A stretch of DNA of 64,000 nt from Thermotoga sp. KOL6 (lineage in GTDB: Bacteria > Thermotogota > Thermotogae > Thermotogales > Thermotogaceae), in the NCBI RefSeq assembly GCF_002866025.1, contig NZ_LNDE01000002.1, positions 310,001 to 374,000 on the forward strand, given 5' to 3'. Both the position numbers and the translations under genes were made by a program. The notes beneath the pieces were generated by a model. It made no database searches. It had not been told where the DNA came from and saw nothing but the letters and a program-made list of their open reading frames with translations. Of this stretch, positions 33,059 to 48,611 are shown one piece after another; position 1 is the stretch's first letter; the number at the start of each line of letters is the position of its first letter.

Positions 33059-34800
33059 GTGAAGATGAAAGGTTCAAAGATGTTGTTTGAGGCGTTTTTG
33101 AGAGAAGGTGTGGATACGATTTTTGGTATTCCAGGAGGGGCAATAATCAACGTCTACGATGAACTCTGTGATTATGAAGACAAGATAAACTTCTATCTTT
33201 TCAGGCACGAGCAAGGCGCAACGCACGCTGCTGACGGATACGCGAGGGTAACCGGGAAGCCAGGTGTTGTGATCGTCACTTCTGGCCCAGGAGCCACGAA
33301 CACAGTAACAGGGATCGCCACTGCTCATATGGATTCCATTCCCTTGGTCGTCATAACGGGCCAAGTTCCCACCTCGATGATAGGGACGGATGCTTTCCAG
33401 GAAGTTGACGTCACAGGTATCACTATGCCGATTACCAAGCACAACCATCTTGTCACCGGTATAGAAGAGCTTCCGTACGCTATAAAAGAAGCTTTCTACG
33501 TTGCAACTACAGGAAGACCCGGCCCCGTACTTCTTGATTTTCCTAAGGATATTCAAACTGCGGAAGGAGAATTCGATTATCCAGACGAAATAGAAATCCT
33601 TGGCTACAAACCCACCGTGAAAGGCCATCCAAAGCAGATAAAGAAAGCTATCGATCTTTTGAAGAACTCGAAACGTCCTCTGGTGATTGTCGGAGGAGGA
33701 GCGAATCTTTCTGGTTCCATGGATTTGGTGAACAAATTTATCGACAAATTCGGTGTACCAGCCGTGAGTACGTTGATGGGACGTGGTGTTCATCCTTCTG
33801 ATGAGAGACTTTATTACAATGGAATAGGAATGCACGGTGCGTACTACGGAAACTATGCGGTAGCCAATGCGGATTTGATCATAGCACTTGGTGTGAGATT
33901 CAGCGATAGGATTCTCGGGAATCCAAGAACTTTCGCCAAAAATGCCAGAATAATCCATGTTGATATTGATCCAGCAGAAATTGGGAAAAACGTGGGAGCA
34001 GATGTTCCCATCGTTGGTGATCTGAAAAGTGTCCTCGAAGAATTTTTGAAGTATGACATCGAAACAGATTTCTCTGATTGGATCGAAGAACTTCAAGAAG
34101 TGAAAAGGAAGTATCCTCTCACTTACAAGAAGGACGGTAAGCTTATAAAACCCCAGTACATCGTTGAAAAGGTAAATGAAGTTTTTCCAGATGATACGAT
34201 AGTTGTAGCTGACGTTGGGCAAAACCAGATGTGGGTCGCTCAATTCTATAGATTCAAGTATCAACGGTCGTTCCTCTGTTCCGGTGGTCTTGGAACTATG
34301 GGTTATGCTCTTCCAGCTGGAATCGGAGCGAAAATTGGAGCCCCCGACAGGGAGGTTGTGGTTTTCGCCGGTGACGGAGGCTTCCAAATGAACATCCAGG
34401 AGCTCATGACGATAAAAAGATACAACCTTCCCGTGAAGATCATAGTAATGGACAACAAGGCTTTAGGAATGGTGAGGCAATGGCAGCAACTCTTTTTCAA
34501 CTGCAGATACTCCGCCACGGTGTTGGAAGATAACCCCGATTTTGCGAAAATAGCTGAGTCTGTTGGAATAAAAGCGATAAGGATAGAGAAACCGGACCAA
34601 GTGGACAAAGCAATAGAAGACCTTGCAAAATCCAAAGATCCAATGCTCATACACGCTGTGATCGATCCCGCGGAAAATGTGCTTCCAATGGTTCCACCAG
34701 GAGAAGATGTAGGAACACCACTCGTTGAGGCTCCATACGATGAATCTTTCGTAGAGAGGGTACTACGAACTATCGAGGAAAGTCGGAGAGGTGATGAAAG

Positions 34801-34804
<4 letters not shown>
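33059..34804 (+). CDS. ilvB: Acetolactate synthase, large subunit
   Basis: ThDP- and FAD-dependent enzyme making acetolactate and acetohydroxybutyrate, the first common step to Val, Leu and Ile. The N-terminal ThDP domain shows FGIPGGAIINVYDEL and FRHEQGATHAADGYAR (catalytic Glu). The middle FAD domain spans about 190-340, and the C-terminal pyrophosphate-binding motif is GDGGFQMNIQELMTIKRYNL. The 581-residue length is normal. GTG at 33059 (GAGAGGAG upstream) is chosen; an ATG two codons later is possible. First gene of the nine-gene branched-chain operon; stop overlaps ilvN. Confidence 0.97.
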
Positions 34805-37977
<3,173 letters not shown>

Positions 37978-37989
37978 GGAGGTGGTCTT

Positions 37990-39606
37990 TTGAGTATAAA
38001 GATCTATGATACCACGTTGAGGGATGGGGCACAAGCTTTCGGAGTCTCTTTCTCTCTGGAAGATAAGATAAAGATAGCCGAGGCGCTTGATGATCTCGGG
38101 GTTCATTATTTAGAAGGCGGATGGCCAGGTTCGAATCCAAAAGATATAGCGTTTTTTGAGGTAGTTAAGAACATGAAGTTCAAAAATTTGAAAATTGCTG
38201 CTTTCAGTTCCACACGAAAAGCTAACATGAGAGTAGAGGAAGACAAGAACATACAAACCCTCATAAAAGCGGAGACACCGGTTTATACGATATTCGGAAA
38301 GAGTTGGGATTTACATGTTGAGAAAGCTCTCAGAACAACACCTGAAGAGAATCTAAAAATGATATACGACACGATTTCTTATTTGAAAAAATTTGCCGAC
38401 GAGGTAATATACGACGCTGAGCACTTCTTCGACGGATACAAAGCTAACAAGGAATATGCACTCAAAACTCTGAAGGTGGCAGAAGAAGCAGGAGCGGACT
38501 GTTTAGTTCTTGCTGATACGAACGGTGGAACGCTTCCTCACGAAATTGAGAAGATCGTCGAGGAAGTAAAAAAACACGTGAAGACATCAATAGGAATACA
38601 CGCACACAACGATTCGGATCTAGCAGTTGCCAACACACTTGCCGCAGTGAGAAAAGGAGTGGTTCATGTTCAGGGAACCATAAACGGTCTTGGAGAGAGA
38701 TGTGGAAATGCAAACCTTTGTTCTGTGATACCAAATCTTGTTTTGAAAATGGGATTCGACGTCATCCCAAAAGAAAACCTTAAGAAACTCTTCGATGTCG
38801 CACACCTCGTTGCAGAACTTTCGGGTAGACCTCATATTGAGAACATGCCCTACGTAGGTGATTACGCTTTCGCACATAAAGGAGGTGTCCATGTTTCTGC
38901 CATAAAAAGAGATCCGAGGACCTACGAACACATCGATCCCACTCTTGTTGGAAATAGAAGAATTATTTCCATCTCTGAATTATCGGGCAAGAGTAACGTT
39001 CTGGAGAAGATAAAAGAAATGGGACTTGAGATAGACAGTTCTTCTCCGAAAGTTCGAGAAATTCTGGAGAAAATCAAAGAACTCGAAGCTCAAGGGTATC
39101 ATTTCGAAGGAGCCGAAGCATCTTTTGAACTGTTGGTAAGGGATATGCTAGGGAAGAGAAAAAAATACTTTGAATTCCTTGGTTTTACGGTTATGACTAT
39201 CAAAAACAAGGATGAGAAAAGTTTTTCTGAAGCAACCGTGAAGGTGAAAGTACCAAACGAAGTGGCTAAACGGTTAGGCCATGAAGAACCCTTTGAACAC
39301 ACGGCGGCAGAAGGAGAAGGACCGGTTGAAGCGTTGGATAGGGCTGTGAGAAAAGCATTGGAAAAATTCTATCCATCTTTGAAAAACACGAGGCTCGCTG
39401 ACTACAAAGTGAGAATATTGAACGAACAAGCAGGTACCAGGGCAACAACGAGAGTTCTCATAGAATCCAGTGACGGTAAGAGAAGATGGGGAACTGTGGG
39501 TGTTTCTCCAAACATCATAGAGGCTTCTTGGATTGCCTTGTTGGAGTCTTTAGAGTACAAGCTTCATAAAGACGAAGAGGAGATGAGGGAAAATGAGGAG
39601 GATTAA
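37990..39606 (+). CDS. cimA: (R)-Citramalate synthase, CimA type
   Basis: Condenses acetyl-CoA with pyruvate to citramalate, starting isoleucine synthesis without threonine dehydratase. [20 protein letters not shown] is the DRE-TIM motif in the form characteristic of the long CimA/LeuA-like clade (AQ-F-G rather than EQ-PG), with [19 protein letters not shown] and [23 protein letters not shown]-terminal LeuA-type allosteric domain (about residues 395-520) is present. Starts at a TTG with GAGGAGGTGG. It sits between ilvD and leuA, and the next two activities (LeuCD, LeuB) are shared. Function by clade, not proved here; 538 residues. Confidence 0.9.
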   Translation: MSIKIYDTTLRDGAQAFGVSFSLEDKIKIAEALDDLGVHYLEGGWPGSNPKDIAFFEVVKNMKFKNLKIAAFSSTRKANMRVEEDKNIQTLIKAETPVYTIFGKSWDLHVEKALRTTPEENLKMIYDTISYLKKFADEVIYDAEHFFDGYKANKEYALKTLKVAEEAGADCLVLADTNGGTLPHEIEKIVEEVKKHVKTSIGIHAHNDSDLAVANTLAAVRKGVVHVQGTINGLGERCGNANLCSVIPNLVLKMGFDVIPKENLKKLFDVAHLVAELSGRPHIENMPYVGDYAFAHKGGVHVSAIKRDPRTYEHIDPTLVGNRRIISISELSGKSNVLEKIKEMGLEIDSSSPKVREILEKIKELEAQGYHFEGAEASFELLVRDMLGKRKKYFEFLGFTVMTIKNKDEKSFSEATVKVKVPNEVAKRLGHEEPFEHTAAEGEGPVEALDRAVRKALEKFYPSLKNTRLADYKVRILNEQAGTRATTRVLIESSDGKRRWGTVGVSPNIIEASWIALLESLEYKLHKDEEEMRENEED

Positions 39607-41134
39607 GATATTCGATACCACTTTGAGGGATGGGGAGCAGTCTCCTGGGGCTTCTATGTCTGTAGAAGAAAAAGTGGAAGTGTCTCTCATGCTTGAGGAT
39701 CTAGGAGTAGATCTCATTGAAGCAGGTTTTCCCGTTTCTTCACCGGTTCAGTTCGAGGCAGTTAAAAGAGTAGCATCAGCAGTGCAAAAACCTATCGTGG
39801 TTGGTCTTGCGAGGTGTGTGGAAAAGGACATAGAAGCTGCATATGAAGCCCTTAAAGATCGTCCCAAAGAAAAACGAATGATACACGTTTTCATAGCAAC
39901 TTCTCCCATCCACCGAAAATACAAGTTAAGAATGGAGAAAGAAGAGATCCTTGAAAGAATAAAAAGGTACGTTGCTTACGCCAAACAGTTCTTCGATCTT
40001 GTTGAGTTCTCCGCAGAAGATGCTACTAGAACAGAGATTCCTTTCCTAATTGAAGCCTACAAAACGGCGATTGAATCTGGAGCGACAACCATTAACGTTC
40101 CCGATACTGTGGGATACGCTCTTCCAAGTGAATTTGGTGAACTCATAAAAACCTTGAAAGGGGGAGTCCCGGGAATAGAAAACGTGGATCTTTCAGTACA
40201 CTGTCACAATGACCTTGGACTTGCTGTAGCCAATTCACTCGCAGCTGTTCAGAACGGAGCAGACCAAGTGGAAGTGACGTTGAACGGAATAGGTGAAAGA
40301 GCGGGGAATTGTGCTTTGGAAGAGTTCGTGATGATATTGAAAGTGAGGAAAGACAAACTCCCCTTTGAAACGGGCATAAGGACTGAACTTATTTATCCTG
40401 CTTCGAGGCTTCTCACTCACATAACAGGATTGATACCTTCGAGAAATAAGCCGATCGTGGGTGAAAACGTCTTTCTCCACGAATCAGGAATTCATCAAGA
40501 TGGTGTACTGAAACACAGAGAAACCTATGAGATCATGAAACCGTCGGACATCGGACGATCATCAGAAACGCTTGTTCTTGGGAGGCATTCAGGGAAACAT
40601 GCACTTAGAAAGAAACTCGAGACCTATGGTATAAAACTCGATGACGAAACTTTCCAAAAAGTCTTCGAAAAATTCACAGAACTTGCCGACAGAAAGAAAG
40701 AAGTTTACGACGACGATCTCTTTTCCATCGTTTCCGAAGTTTTAAAGGAACCTTTAAACGGTTACAAACTTGTTCATTTCCACGTTCACACGGGGAACAG
40801 CCTACTCCCTACGGCTGCTGTTGTGCTTCAGGTTGGCAACGAAAAGAAAGAGGCAGCTGAGGCAGGAAATGGACCTGTTGACGCCATCTTCAAGGCCATA
40901 GACAAGGCTTTGGGGATTCAGCCGAAACTCGAAGAGTACATAATACAAGCGGTTGGAACTGGTAAGAACGCCCAGGGGGAGGTAAAATTGACGATCAACA
41001 TAAACGGAGAGTTGTACAGCGGAAGAGGAGTGTCAACCGACATTGTTGAAGCGTCCGCAATAGCTTACATAAACGCTATAAACAAGTATCTTATATCCAA
41101 AGGGCTTTTGAGGAAAAATGGAGGTGTTGAATGA
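39593..41134 (+). CDS. leuA: 2-Isopropylmalate synthase
   Basis: First committed step of leucine synthesis (acetyl-CoA plus 2-ketoisovalerate). [20 protein letters not shown] is the canonical DRE-TIM motif, [21 protein letters not shown] carries the metal-binding His pair (in pieces [13 protein letters not shown] and LAAVQNGA), and [13 protein letters not shown] begins the C-terminal half leading to the LeuA regulatory domain where leucine binds. The 513-residue length is normal. The ATG is inside the last codons of cimA. Confidence 0.97.
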   Translation: MRRIKIFDTTLRDGEQSPGASMSVEEKVEVSLMLEDLGVDLIEAGFPVSSPVQFEAVKRVASAVQKPIVVGLARCVEKDIEAAYEALKDRPKEKRMIHVFIATSPIHRKYKLRMEKEEILERIKRYVAYAKQFFDLVEFSAEDATRTEIPFLIEAYKTAIESGATTINVPDTVGYALPSEFGELIKTLKGGVPGIENVDLSVHCHNDLGLAVANSLAAVQNGADQVEVTLNGIGERAGNCALEEFVMILKVRKDKLPFETGIRTELIYPASRLLTHITGLIPSRNKPIVGENVFLHESGIHQDGVLKHRETYEIMKPSDIGRSSETLVLGRHSGKHALRKKLETYGIKLDDETFQKVFEKFTELADRKKEVYDDDLFSIVSEVLKEPLNGYKLVHFHVHTGNSLLPTAAVVLQVGNEKKEAAEAGNGPVDAIFKAIDKALGIQPKLEEYIIQAVGTGKNAQGEVKLTININGELYSGRGVSTDIVEASAIAYINAINKYLISKGLLRKNGGVE

Positions 41135-42388
41135 ATGACTCTCGCTGAAAAAATTCTCTCCAGAAAGGCTGGAAGAAGTGTGGAGCCTGGAGAGTTTCTC
41201 CTCTTGGAACCAGACGTTGCCCTTGCCAACGATATAACAGCTCCTCTTGCAATAAAGAAATTCAGGGAATATGGTGGCAAAAGAGTAAAATATCCAGAAC
41301 GAACGGTGCTTGTCCCGGATCACTTCACTCCGAACAAAGATATAAAATCTGCTATGCAGGTGAAAGTGGTTAGGGAATTCGCTCGTGAGCAAGGTATAGA
41401 AATGTTCTTTGAAATAGGCAGAATGGGAATAGAACACGTTCTTCTTCCAGAGGAAGGAATAGTGAAATCCGGTGATTTTGTGGTGGGAGCAGACTCACAC
41501 ACGTGTACTTATGGCGCTTTGGGAGCTTTCGCAACGGGTGTTGGTTCTACGGACATAGCAGGTTTCTATCTCATAGGGAAGGTATGGATTCGTGTTCCAG
41601 AAAGCATAAAAGTATGGCTCAAGGGAAAGTTCAAGGAAATGGTAACAGCTAAAGATCTGGTTTTGAAGCTCATCTCCATTCTTGGAGTCGACGGAGCCAA
41701 CTACAAAGCGATAGAATTCAGTGGTCCTGGAGTGAAAGAAATATCCATGGATGGAAGATTCACTATATCGAACATGGCCATTGAAGCGGGAGGAAAAACG
41801 GGTCTCTTTCCAGTGGACGAGATCACGATTTCTTACGAAAAAGAAAGAGGAATAGAGGTCGAGGAGATGTATCCGGATGAAGATGCCAAATATGTGAAAG
41901 AGCTGGAATTGGATCTTTCCGAACTGGAACCCCAAGTTGCCTATCCTTTCCTTCCTTCTAACGCGAAAGATGTTTCTGTAGCAGAGAGAGAGAAGATAAA
42001 GATAGATCAAGTGGTGATAGGAAGCTGTACCAACGGTAGAATAGAAGATTTAAGGCTTGCAGCTCAAATATTGGAAGGAAGAACTGTTGCTCCGAATGTT
42101 CGTTGTATTGTGATTCCAGGTTCTCAAAGAGTGTACAAACAGGCTTTGAGAGAAGGATTCATAGATGTATTCATCGATGCGGGTTGTGTGGTTTCAACTC
42201 CAACTTGTGGGCCTTGTCTTGGGGGGCACATGGGTGTACTTGCAGAAGGAGAAATAGCGGTCTCCACGACCAACAGGAATTTTGTGGGGAGGATGGGGCA
42301 TCCGAACAGTAAGGTTTTTCTTGCCTCGCCCGCTGTTGCAGCGGCCAGTGCTGTAAAAGGATACATAGCGGATCCAAGAAAATTGTGA
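41135..42388 (+). CDS. leuC: 3-Isopropylmalate / citramalate dehydratase, large subunit
   Basis: Aconitase-like Fe-S isomerase subunit, 417 residues, the short archaeal/thermophile type. VVGADSHTCTYGALGAFATG, IGSCTNGRIEDL and TPTCGPCLGGHMGVL carry the three cluster cysteines. The ATG follows the leuA TGA directly, with TGGAGGTG upstream. It probably serves both the leucine and citramalate routes together with LeuD. Confidence 0.97.
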   Translation: MTLAEKILSRKAGRSVEPGEFLLLEPDVALANDITAPLAIKKFREYGGKRVKYPERTVLVPDHFTPNKDIKSAMQVKVVREFAREQGIEMFFEIGRMGIEHVLLPEEGIVKSGDFVVGADSHTCTYGALGAFATGVGSTDIAGFYLIGKVWIRVPESIKVWLKGKFKEMVTAKDLVLKLISILGVDGANYKAIEFSGPGVKEISMDGRFTISNMAIEAGGKTGLFPVDEITISYEKERGIEVEEMYPDEDAKYVKELELDLSELEPQVAYPFLPSNAKDVSVAEREKIKIDQVVIGSCTNGRIEDLRLAAQILEGRTVAPNVRCIVIPGSQRVYKQALREGFIDVFIDAGCVVSTPTCGPCLGGHMGVLAEGEIAVSTTNRNFVGRMGHPNSKVFLASPAVAAASAVKGYIADPRKL

Positions 42389-42398
42389 GGTGATGATA

Positions 42399-42890
42399 GT
42401 GAAGATAAAGGGAAAGGTTTTTGTTTTCGGAGACAATGTGAATACCGATGAAATCATTCCAGCGAGGTACTTGAACACCTCCGATCCACAGGAGCTCGCG
42501 AAATACTGCATGGAAGATGCAAGACCAGGTTTTGGAAGGAGGGATGACATAAAGGGAGGAATCATCGTTGCAGGTGAAAATTTCGGTTGTGGCTCATCCA
42601 GAGAACACGCACCCGTTGCGATAAAGGCCGCTGGGATTTCCTGTGTTGTTGCGAAATCTTTTGCAAGAATCTTTTTTAGAAACGCTATAAATATAGGTCT
42701 TCCCATAGTGGAATTGAAAGAAGGTGAATTTGAAGAAGGGGACATTGCGGAAGTAGATCTAGAAAATGGGATTGTGAAGAATCTCACCAAAGGAAAAGAG
42801 TACAAAGTGAGACCGTATCCAGAGTTTCTCATGAGGATTATGAACGCCGGTGGGTGGCTCGAGTACTGTTTGAAGGAATTGGGGGAATGA
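42399..42890 (+). CDS. leuD: 3-Isopropylmalate / citramalate dehydratase, small subunit
   Basis: Swivelling-domain subunit of 163 residues. FGDNVNTDEIIPARYLNT and GENFGCGSSREHAPVAIKAAG are the diagnostic blocks that complete the LeuC active site. I choose the GTG at 42399 because GAGGTG is six bases upstream; GTG 42390 and ATG 42393 overlap or abut that site. Three bases separate its stop from leuB. Confidence 0.96.
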   Translation: MKIKGKVFVFGDNVNTDEIIPARYLNTSDPQELAKYCMEDARPGFGRRDDIKGGIIVAGENFGCGSSREHAPVAIKAAGISCVVAKSFARIFFRNAINIGLPIVELKEGEFEEGDIAEVDLENGIVKNLTKGKEYKVRPYPEFLMRIMNAGGWLEYCLKELGE

Positions 42891-42893
42891 TCG

Positions 42894-43961
42894 ATGACGA
42901 AAATAGCGATTCTTCCAGGTGACGGTATAGGTCCAGAGGTTGTGAGAGAGGCTTTAAAAGTGTTGGAAATTGTGGAGAAAAAAATGGAAAAGAAGTTTGA
43001 AAAAGTCTTCGGTTATATTGGAGGGGACGCTATTGATAAATTTGGTGAGCCTCTCCCTGAGGAAACAAAAAAGATCTGCTTAGAGGCTGACGCCATCTTT
43101 CTTGGAAGTGTTGGAGGACCGAAATGGGACGATCTTCCTCCTCAAAAAAGGCCAGAAATAGGTGGACTTCTTGCACTGAGGAAAATGCTCAATCTCTACG
43201 CGAACATCAGACCGATAAGGGTTTACAAATCTCTCGTAACAATTTCACCGTTGAAAGAGGAGGTCATCAGAGACGGTGTTGATCTGGTTACTGTAAGAGA
43301 ACTCTCTTACGGTGTTTACTATGGAGAACCGAGGGGAATCGACGAAGAGAAAGGATTCGACACTATGATCTACGATAGGAAAACCGTTGAACGAATTGCA
43401 AGAACAGCTTTTAAAATTGCAAGAAGTCGAAGGAAAAAAGTAACCTCTGTCGACAAGGCGAACGTTCTTTACAGCTCTATGTTATGGAGAAAGGTGGTAA
43501 GTGAAGTGGCTGTAGAATATCCAGATGTTGAGCTCTCTCATATGTATGTTGACAATGCAGCTATGCAGCTCGTTTTGAAACCGTCCCAGTTCGATGTGAT
43601 TCTCACGACCAACATGTTCGGTGACATAATTTCGGATGAAAGCGCGGCTCTTCCAGGATCACTTGGTCTTTTACCGTCTGCATCTTTTGGAGACAAAAAT
43701 CTTTATGAACCTGCAGGAGGATCGGCTCCTGACATAGCCGGTAAAAACGTTGCCAATCCTATTGCTCAAATTCTCTCGCTTGCGATGATGTTGGAATACT
43801 CGTTCGGTATGGCTGAAGTAGCAAGAAAAATAGAGAGAGCAGTGGAGATGGTGATAGACGAAGGGTACAGAACGAAAGATATAGCAGACGATCCAGAAAA
43901 AGCAGTTTCTACTTCTCGGATGGGAGATCTCATATGCAGAAAACTCGAAGAGATATGGTAA
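42894..43961 (+). CDS. leuB: 3-Isopropylmalate dehydrogenase
   Basis: NAD-dependent decarboxylating dehydrogenase of 355 residues. [35 protein letters not shown] (leucine-type loop), [26 protein letters not shown] and [20 protein letters not shown] are the family motifs. It may also act on methylmalate from the citramalate route. Last gene of the operon and followed by a hairpin terminator. Confidence 0.97.
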   Translation: MTKIAILPGDGIGPEVVREALKVLEIVEKKMEKKFEKVFGYIGGDAIDKFGEPLPEETKKICLEADAIFLGSVGGPKWDDLPPQKRPEIGGLLALRKMLNLYANIRPIRVYKSLVTISPLKEEVIRDGVDLVTVRELSYGVYYGEPRGIDEEKGFDTMIYDRKTVERIARTAFKIARSRRKKVTSVDKANVLYSSMLWRKVVSEVAVEYPDVELSHMYVDNAAMQLVLKPSQFDVILTTNMFGDIISDESAALPGSLGLLPSASFGDKNLYEPAGGSAPDIAGKNVANPIAQILSLAMMLEYSFGMAEVARKIERAVEMVIDEGYRTKDIADDPEKAVSTSRMGDLICRKLEEIW

Positions 43962-43963
43962 AA

Positions 43964-43983
43964 GAAGGGCCAATGGGCCCTTC
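43964..43983. terminator. Bidirectional terminator between leuB and carB
   Basis: GAAGGGCC-AATG-GGCCCTTC, an 8-bp perfect stem with a four-base loop. On the plus strand ACGTTTTCC follows; on the minus strand TTTTACC follows the stem, which overlaps the carB stop codon (TGA at 43984-43982). Confidence 0.7.
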
Positions 43984-46900
43984 ACGTTTTCCATATGTCA
44001 GTGAGTCTCCTCACTTTTACAATGGAGCCTTTCTTCATTTTTCTGATTGCGGACACTGCTGCTCTGAGGGCTTCAATAGTGGTTAAGTACGGTATTTTCC
44101 TCTTCAAAGCTGTTGTTCTGATCATGTATCCCACAGTTCTTCTTCCTTCGAGTTTGAAAGGATCCCTTCCGTGTAATACTGCGACAAGCAACGGTTCATC
44201 GCTGGACTGTGTGTTCACGACCAATGATATCTTTCCCTGATCCAGGAGGTCTATGACATCGGGTCTCCCTTCGCCTACTTTTGGGACGATTTTGACATTA
44301 ACACTGTGTGATTGTAATGCTTTTGCCGTTCCTTTTGTTGCGTATATTTCAAATCCCATGTCTGCAAGATGTGTGAGTAATGGGATTGCTTCTCGTTTAT
44401 CTTTATCTGCGATCGTTGCAAGTATGGCTCCATGTGTTGGTAGTGGATTTCCAGCGGCAATCTGAGCCTTGGCAAAGGCTTCAGCAAAGTCTTCTCCTAT
44501 TCCCATAACCTCACCCGTGGAACGCATTTCTGGACCAAGCAGAATATCGGTTCCAGGGAATTTATGGAACGGAATCACAACTTCTTTTACTGAAAACATC
44601 TTTGGCCATGGAGTTGGAAGAATTTCAACTTCTTCCAATCTTTCGAAAACCCTTCCGGGTCTTGTGGGGTACGGAATGTGTTCCAGGAGAACCTCGAGCA
44701 GAGATTTTCCTATCATGACCTTGGCTGCTATTTTCGCGACAGGAATACCGATAGCTTTACTCACAAAAGGTACGGTTCTTGAAGCCCTTGGATTCGCTTC
44801 TATGATATAGATGTCTTCATCCTTCACCGCCATCTGTATGTTCGCTACTCCCACTATCTTCAGAGCTTTCACGAGCTTACAAACGGTTCGTTCTATTTCA
44901 TCCACAAGATTTTCAGATAAGCTCACCGGTGGGAGAACACATGCTGAATCTCCGGAGTGAACTCCCGCTTCTTCTATCTGCTCCATTAAGCCTGCTATCC
45001 AAACGTGTCTGCCGTCTGACACCACATCCACATCGATTTCTATCGCATCTTCAAGGAATTTGTCTATTAGGATTGGATACCCTGGAGACACCACAGCTGC
45101 TTCTCTGACGTATCTTTCCAATTCTTGAGGAGTATCAACGATTGCCATCGCCCTGCCACCAAGAACATAACTCGGCCTCACTAACACTGGGTATCCAAGA
45201 CGTTCAGCCGTTTCGAGAGCCTCTTCCACGGATGTTGCGGTTCCGAAAGGAGGACATCTCAGACCGATTTTTTTGAGAAGTCTTGCAAATTTTTCCCTAT
45301 CTTCGGCTATCTCTATTGATTCAAAACTCGTTCCAATGATGTTAACGCCGTCTTCCACAAGGTGTTTAGCGATCCTTAATGGTGTTTGCCCACCAAAAGC
45401 CACCACTACACCTTTTGGTTTTTCGTTTCGTACGATTTCGAGCACGTCTTCAGCTGTGAGTGGTTCGAAATACAACCTATCGGAAGTGTCGTAGTCAGTC
45501 GAGACAGTTTCGGGATTGGAGTTGACCATAATGGTTTCGTAACCTTCTTCTTGGAAGGCCCAAACACCGTGTACGTTTGTGTAATCGAATTCTATTCCTT
45601 GTCCTATCCTATTGGGTCCAGATCCCAAGATCATGATCTTTTCTCGATCCGTTGGGATCGCTTCATTTTCTACACCGTTATACGTGGAGTAGTAATAAGG
45701 AGTTTCTGCTTCGAATTCTGCGGCGCAGGTATCTACCATCTTGTAAACAGGGAAGATCTTATTCTTTTCTCTCATCTTTCTTACTTCTTTTTCCGAAGTT
45801 TCCCATATTTCTGCGATTTCTCTATCGGAATAGCCCCATTCCTTAGCTTTCCTGAGAATGTCAACATCGTACCTTCTCTGTTTCAATTCTTCTTCCAGAT
45901 CTATACAGGCTTTCATTTCTCTTAGGAACCATCTATCAATTTTCGTGAGTTCGTGGATATCATCCACATCCATTCCGTTTCTAAAAGCAGCGAAGATGTA
46001 AGATATTCTTTCGGGAGTGGGATTGGCGAGGTGTTCTCTTATGTGTTCTAAATCTAGTTCCGGTGCGGTATCAAGTTCAAGCGATCTCAAGGCTTTTCCT
46101 AAAGCTTCTTTGAAAGTTCTACCTATCGCCATTACTTCCCCCACAGATTTCATCTGGGTGTTGAGCCTCGGATCGGCATTTGGGAACTTTTCAAGTTGAA
46201 ACCTTGGCATTTTCACCACGACGTAGTCTATAGAAGGTTCAAACGCGGCCATGGTCTTTCCTGTGATGTAGTTTGGTATTTCATCGAGAGTGAAGCCAAC
46301 GGCAAGAAGAGCCGCGATCTTTGCAATTGGATATCCTGTTGCTTTCGAAGCTAAGGCAGACGATCTAGAAACCCTAGGATTCATTTCTATTACGACCATC
46401 CTACCGGTTTTCGGATCAACAGCAAATTGTATGTTGGATCCACCTGTTTCTATTCCGATAGCGTCTATGACTTTATATGCTGCATCTCTCATTCTTTGGT
46501 ATTCAGCGTCCGTGAGCGTTTGGGATGGAGCAACTGTGATGGAATCTCCGGTGTGGATTCCCATGGGGTCTAGATTTTCTATTGAACAAACTACGATGAA
46601 ATTTCCTGCACTATCTCTCACAACCTCTAACTCATACTCTTTCCATCCGAGGACGGATTCTTCTATCAAAACAGTGTTGACGGGGCTTTCGATGAGCCCT
46701 TTTGTTACTATGTCCTGAAGTTCTTCCTCGTTGAAAGCAATCCCTCCACCTGTACCTCCCAAAGTGAAACTTGGCCTTATTATAACAGGATAACCAAATT
46801 CTCTTGCCGTTTCAATGGCATCTCCGAGACTGTTCACGAGTCTACTTCTCAATACCTCGAGGCCCGCCTTCTCCATCGTCTTTTTGAACAATTCTCTGTC

Positions 46901-47281
46901 TTCTGCCTTTTTTATTGACTCGAGTTTTGCACCTATCAACTGAACACCGTATTTGTCCAGAATACCTTTTTCAGCGAGCTCTACCGCAAGATTCAAGGCA
47001 GTTTGTCCCCCGAGGGTGGGAAGTAAGGCATCAGGTCTTTCTTTCTTTATAATCTCTTCGAGAAATTCCACAGTCAGTGGTTCTATGTAAACTGCGTCAG
47101 AAAATTCTGGATCTGTCATTATGGTTGCAGAATTGGAATTGACGATCACCACCTCGTATCCCGCACTTTTCAAAGCTTTGAGAGCCTGCGTTCCAGAGTA
47201 ATCGAATTCGGCAGCCTGTCCGATTGTGATCGGCCCGGATCCTATGACGAGGATCCTCTTTATATCCTCTCTTCTAGGCAT
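43982..47281 (-). CDS. carB: Carbamoyl-phosphate synthase, large subunit
   Basis: Synthesises carbamoyl phosphate for pyrimidines and arginine. The 1099-residue chain shows the expected internal duplication: the carboxyphosphate half ([56 protein letters not shown]) and the carbamoyl half ([52 protein letters not shown]), followed by the allosteric MGS-like domain at about 945-1080. The ATG overlaps the carA stop by one base (TAATG). Confidence 0.99.
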   Translation of the reverse strand: MPRREDIKRILVIGSGPITIGQAAEFDYSGTQALKALKSAGYEVVIVNSNSATIMTDPEFSDAVYIEPLTVEFLEEIIKKERPDALLPTLGGQTALNLAVELAEKGILDKYGVQLIGAKLESIKKAEDRELFKKTMEKAGLEVLRSRLVNSLGDAIETAREFGYPVIIRPSFTLGGTGGGIAFNEEELQDIVTKGLIESPVNTVLIEESVLGWKEYELEVVRDSAGNFIVVCSIENLDPMGIHTGDSITVAPSQTLTDAEYQRMRDAAYKVIDAIGIETGGSNIQFAVDPKTGRMVVIEMNPRVSRSSALASKATGYPIAKIAALLAVGFTLDEIPNYITGKTMAAFEPSIDYVVVKMPRFQLEKFPNADPRLNTQMKSVGEVMAIGRTFKEALGKALRSLELDTAPELDLEHIREHLANPTPERISYIFAAFRNGMDVDDIHELTKIDRWFLREMKACIDLEEELKQRRYDVDILRKAKEWGYSDREIAEIWETSEKEVRKMREKNKIFPVYKMVDTCAAEFEAETPYYYSTYNGVENEAIPTDREKIMILGSGPNRIGQGIEFDYTNVHGVWAFQEEGYETIMVNSNPETVSTDYDTSDRLYFEPLTAEDVLEIVRNEKPKGVVVAFGGQTPLRIAKHLVEDGVNIIGTSFESIEIAEDREKFARLLKKIGLRCPPFGTATSVEEALETAERLGYPVLVRPSYVLGGRAMAIVDTPQELERYVREAAVVSPGYPILIDKFLEDAIEIDVDVVSDGRHVWIAGLMEQIEEAGVHSGDSACVLPPVSLSENLVDEIERTVCKLVKALKIVGVANIQMAVKDEDIYIIEANPRASRTVPFVSKAIGIPVAKIAAKVMIGKSLLEVLLEHIPYPTRPGRVFERLEEVEILPTPWPKMFSVKEVVIPFHKFPGTDILLGPEMRSTGEVMGIGEDFAEAFAKAQIAAGNPLPTHGAILATIADKDKREAIPLLTHLADMGFEIYATKGTAKALQSHSVNVKIVPKVGEGRPDVIDLLDQGKISLVVNTQSSDEPLLVAVLHGRDPFKLEGRRTVGYMIRTTALKRKIPYLTTIEALRAAVSAIRKMKKGSIVKVRRLTDIWKT

Positions 47282-48456
47282 TACTTTACCTCCTTTATGA
47301 GGCGTTTGAACTCTTCAAAGAAATATTTCGCATCGTGTGGCCCCGGGGAAGCTTCGGGGTGGTATTGAACAGAAAAGGCTGGATAATCAACCAGCCTCAT
47401 TCCTTCCAGCGTTCCATCGTTCAAAGAAATATGGGTAACTTCAATCTTTATTCCTTGAGGACTCTTTCCTTCGAGAACGGATATTTTTTGAAGATTCTTG
47501 GTGAGCACATTCGCATCTTGATCTTCGCTTCCCAATTCTGGTAGACCAAAACTTTTGGGATCCACTGCGAATCCATGATTGTGAGTTGTGATCAAAACTC
47601 GTCCAGTTCTCAAATCTTTAACAGGATGATTTATGCCCCTGTGACCGAATTTCATTTTGTACGTTCGCCCGCCAACGGCAAGACCGAGAAGCTGGTGCCC
47701 AAGACAGATTCCTGCGAGAGGGATTTCCTCTTTCAAGAGCTCTTTTATGAGATTCACTGTCTTATGAAGTGCGGCTGGATCGCCCGGACCGTTTGATATC
47801 AAAATTCCATCTGGATTGAGTTTCTTGATATCCTCTATCTCAACACCGTACGGAACTCTTACGACACGTGCTCCCACTCTTTTTAAATCCCTAAGAATGC
47901 CCCACTTCACACCTGAATCTAAAACCACTACAGAGAAATCTCCATCTTTGTTCTCCTTCACGATATTTTTCGGTGTTACGAGACCTGCGAGATCTCTTCC
48001 AACTATGCTTGGGCTTTCTTTTACTCGTTTTACCAGAGATTCCGGGTTCAAATCATAAGTGGATATCGCTCCTTTCATCGCACCTTTCACACGAATTTTC
48101 CTTGTAAGTGCTCTTGTGTCTACTCCTTCGATTGCAACAATATTGTTCTCTTTCAAATATTCGGGGAAAGATTTGGTAGCTCTCCAATTGGAAGGAACAT
48201 TCACGCTTCTGTAGACAACGAATCCAGCAACTTTTATCCCATCCGATTCTACATCTTCTTCGTTTACTCCGTAGATACCGATCTCTGGATAGGTCATGAC
48301 AACGATTTGGCCTGTGTAGGAGGGATCTGTGAGGACTTCCTGGTAACCGGTCATACCCGTGTTGAAAACCAACTCGCCGAACGTTTCACCTTCTGCACCC
48401 AAACTTCGGCCAAAAAAAAACGATCCATCTTCCAAGGCGAGAAGAGCCTTTGACAT
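47281..48456 (-). CDS. carA: Carbamoyl-phosphate synthase, small (glutaminase) subunit
   Basis: Hydrolyses glutamine and channels ammonia to CarB. The 391-residue product has the CarA N-terminal domain ([20 protein letters not shown]) and a class I amidotransferase domain with nucleophile Cys in [15 protein letters not shown] and catalytic His/Glu in [16 protein letters not shown] at 48456 is supported by AAGGAGGTG; the frame extends eight codons further without a site. A run of nine T encodes Phe near the N-terminus (48412-48420 on the plus strand as A9). Confidence 0.98.
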   Translation of the reverse strand: MSKALLALEDGSFFFGRSLGAEGETFGELVFNTGMTGYQEVLTDPSYTGQIVVMTYPEIGIYGVNEEDVESDGIKVAGFVVYRSVNVPSNWRATKSFPEYLKENNIVAIEGVDTRALTRKIRVKGAMKGAISTYDLNPESLVKRVKESPSIVGRDLAGLVTPKNIVKENKDGDFSVVVLDSGVKWGILRDLKRVGARVVRVPYGVEIEDIKKLNPDGILISNGPGDPAALHKTVNLIKELLKEEIPLAGICLGHQLLGLAVGGRTYKMKFGHRGINHPVKDLRTGRVLITTHNHGFAVDPKSFGLPELGSEDQDANVLTKNLQKISVLEGKSPQGIKIEVTHISLNDGTLEGMRLVDYPAFSVQYHPEASPGPHDAKYFFEEFKRLIKEVK

Positions 48457-48482
48457 GTTGCACCTCCTTCCCTTTCCCAAAG

Positions 48483-48488
48483 ATTATA
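48483..48488 (-). promoter_or_regulatory. carAB promoter -10 element
   Basis: TATAAT on the minus strand, 27 bases before the carA start. The matching -35 is poor (GGAAGT at a 17-base spacer). The intergenic stretch 48489-48611 toward the DedA gene is AT-rich; I see no PyrR-type or ArgR-type site in it. Confidence 0.45.
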
Positions 48489-48611
48489 ACTTCTCAGGGG
48501 TTTCAACTTCCTTTTCTTTACTTTGAGTTAAAAGAGATTCACAGGACTTTAATTTGGAATAAACATGTATTATTATGGAATTCGGATGCATAAAATAACT
48601 GATCGGGCGTT

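Noticed and set aside
33074-34387. 437-codon open frame on the minus strand
   Set aside because: It is the antisense shadow of ilvB: no family motifs, unnatural His/Cys/Phe-rich composition and no ribosome site.
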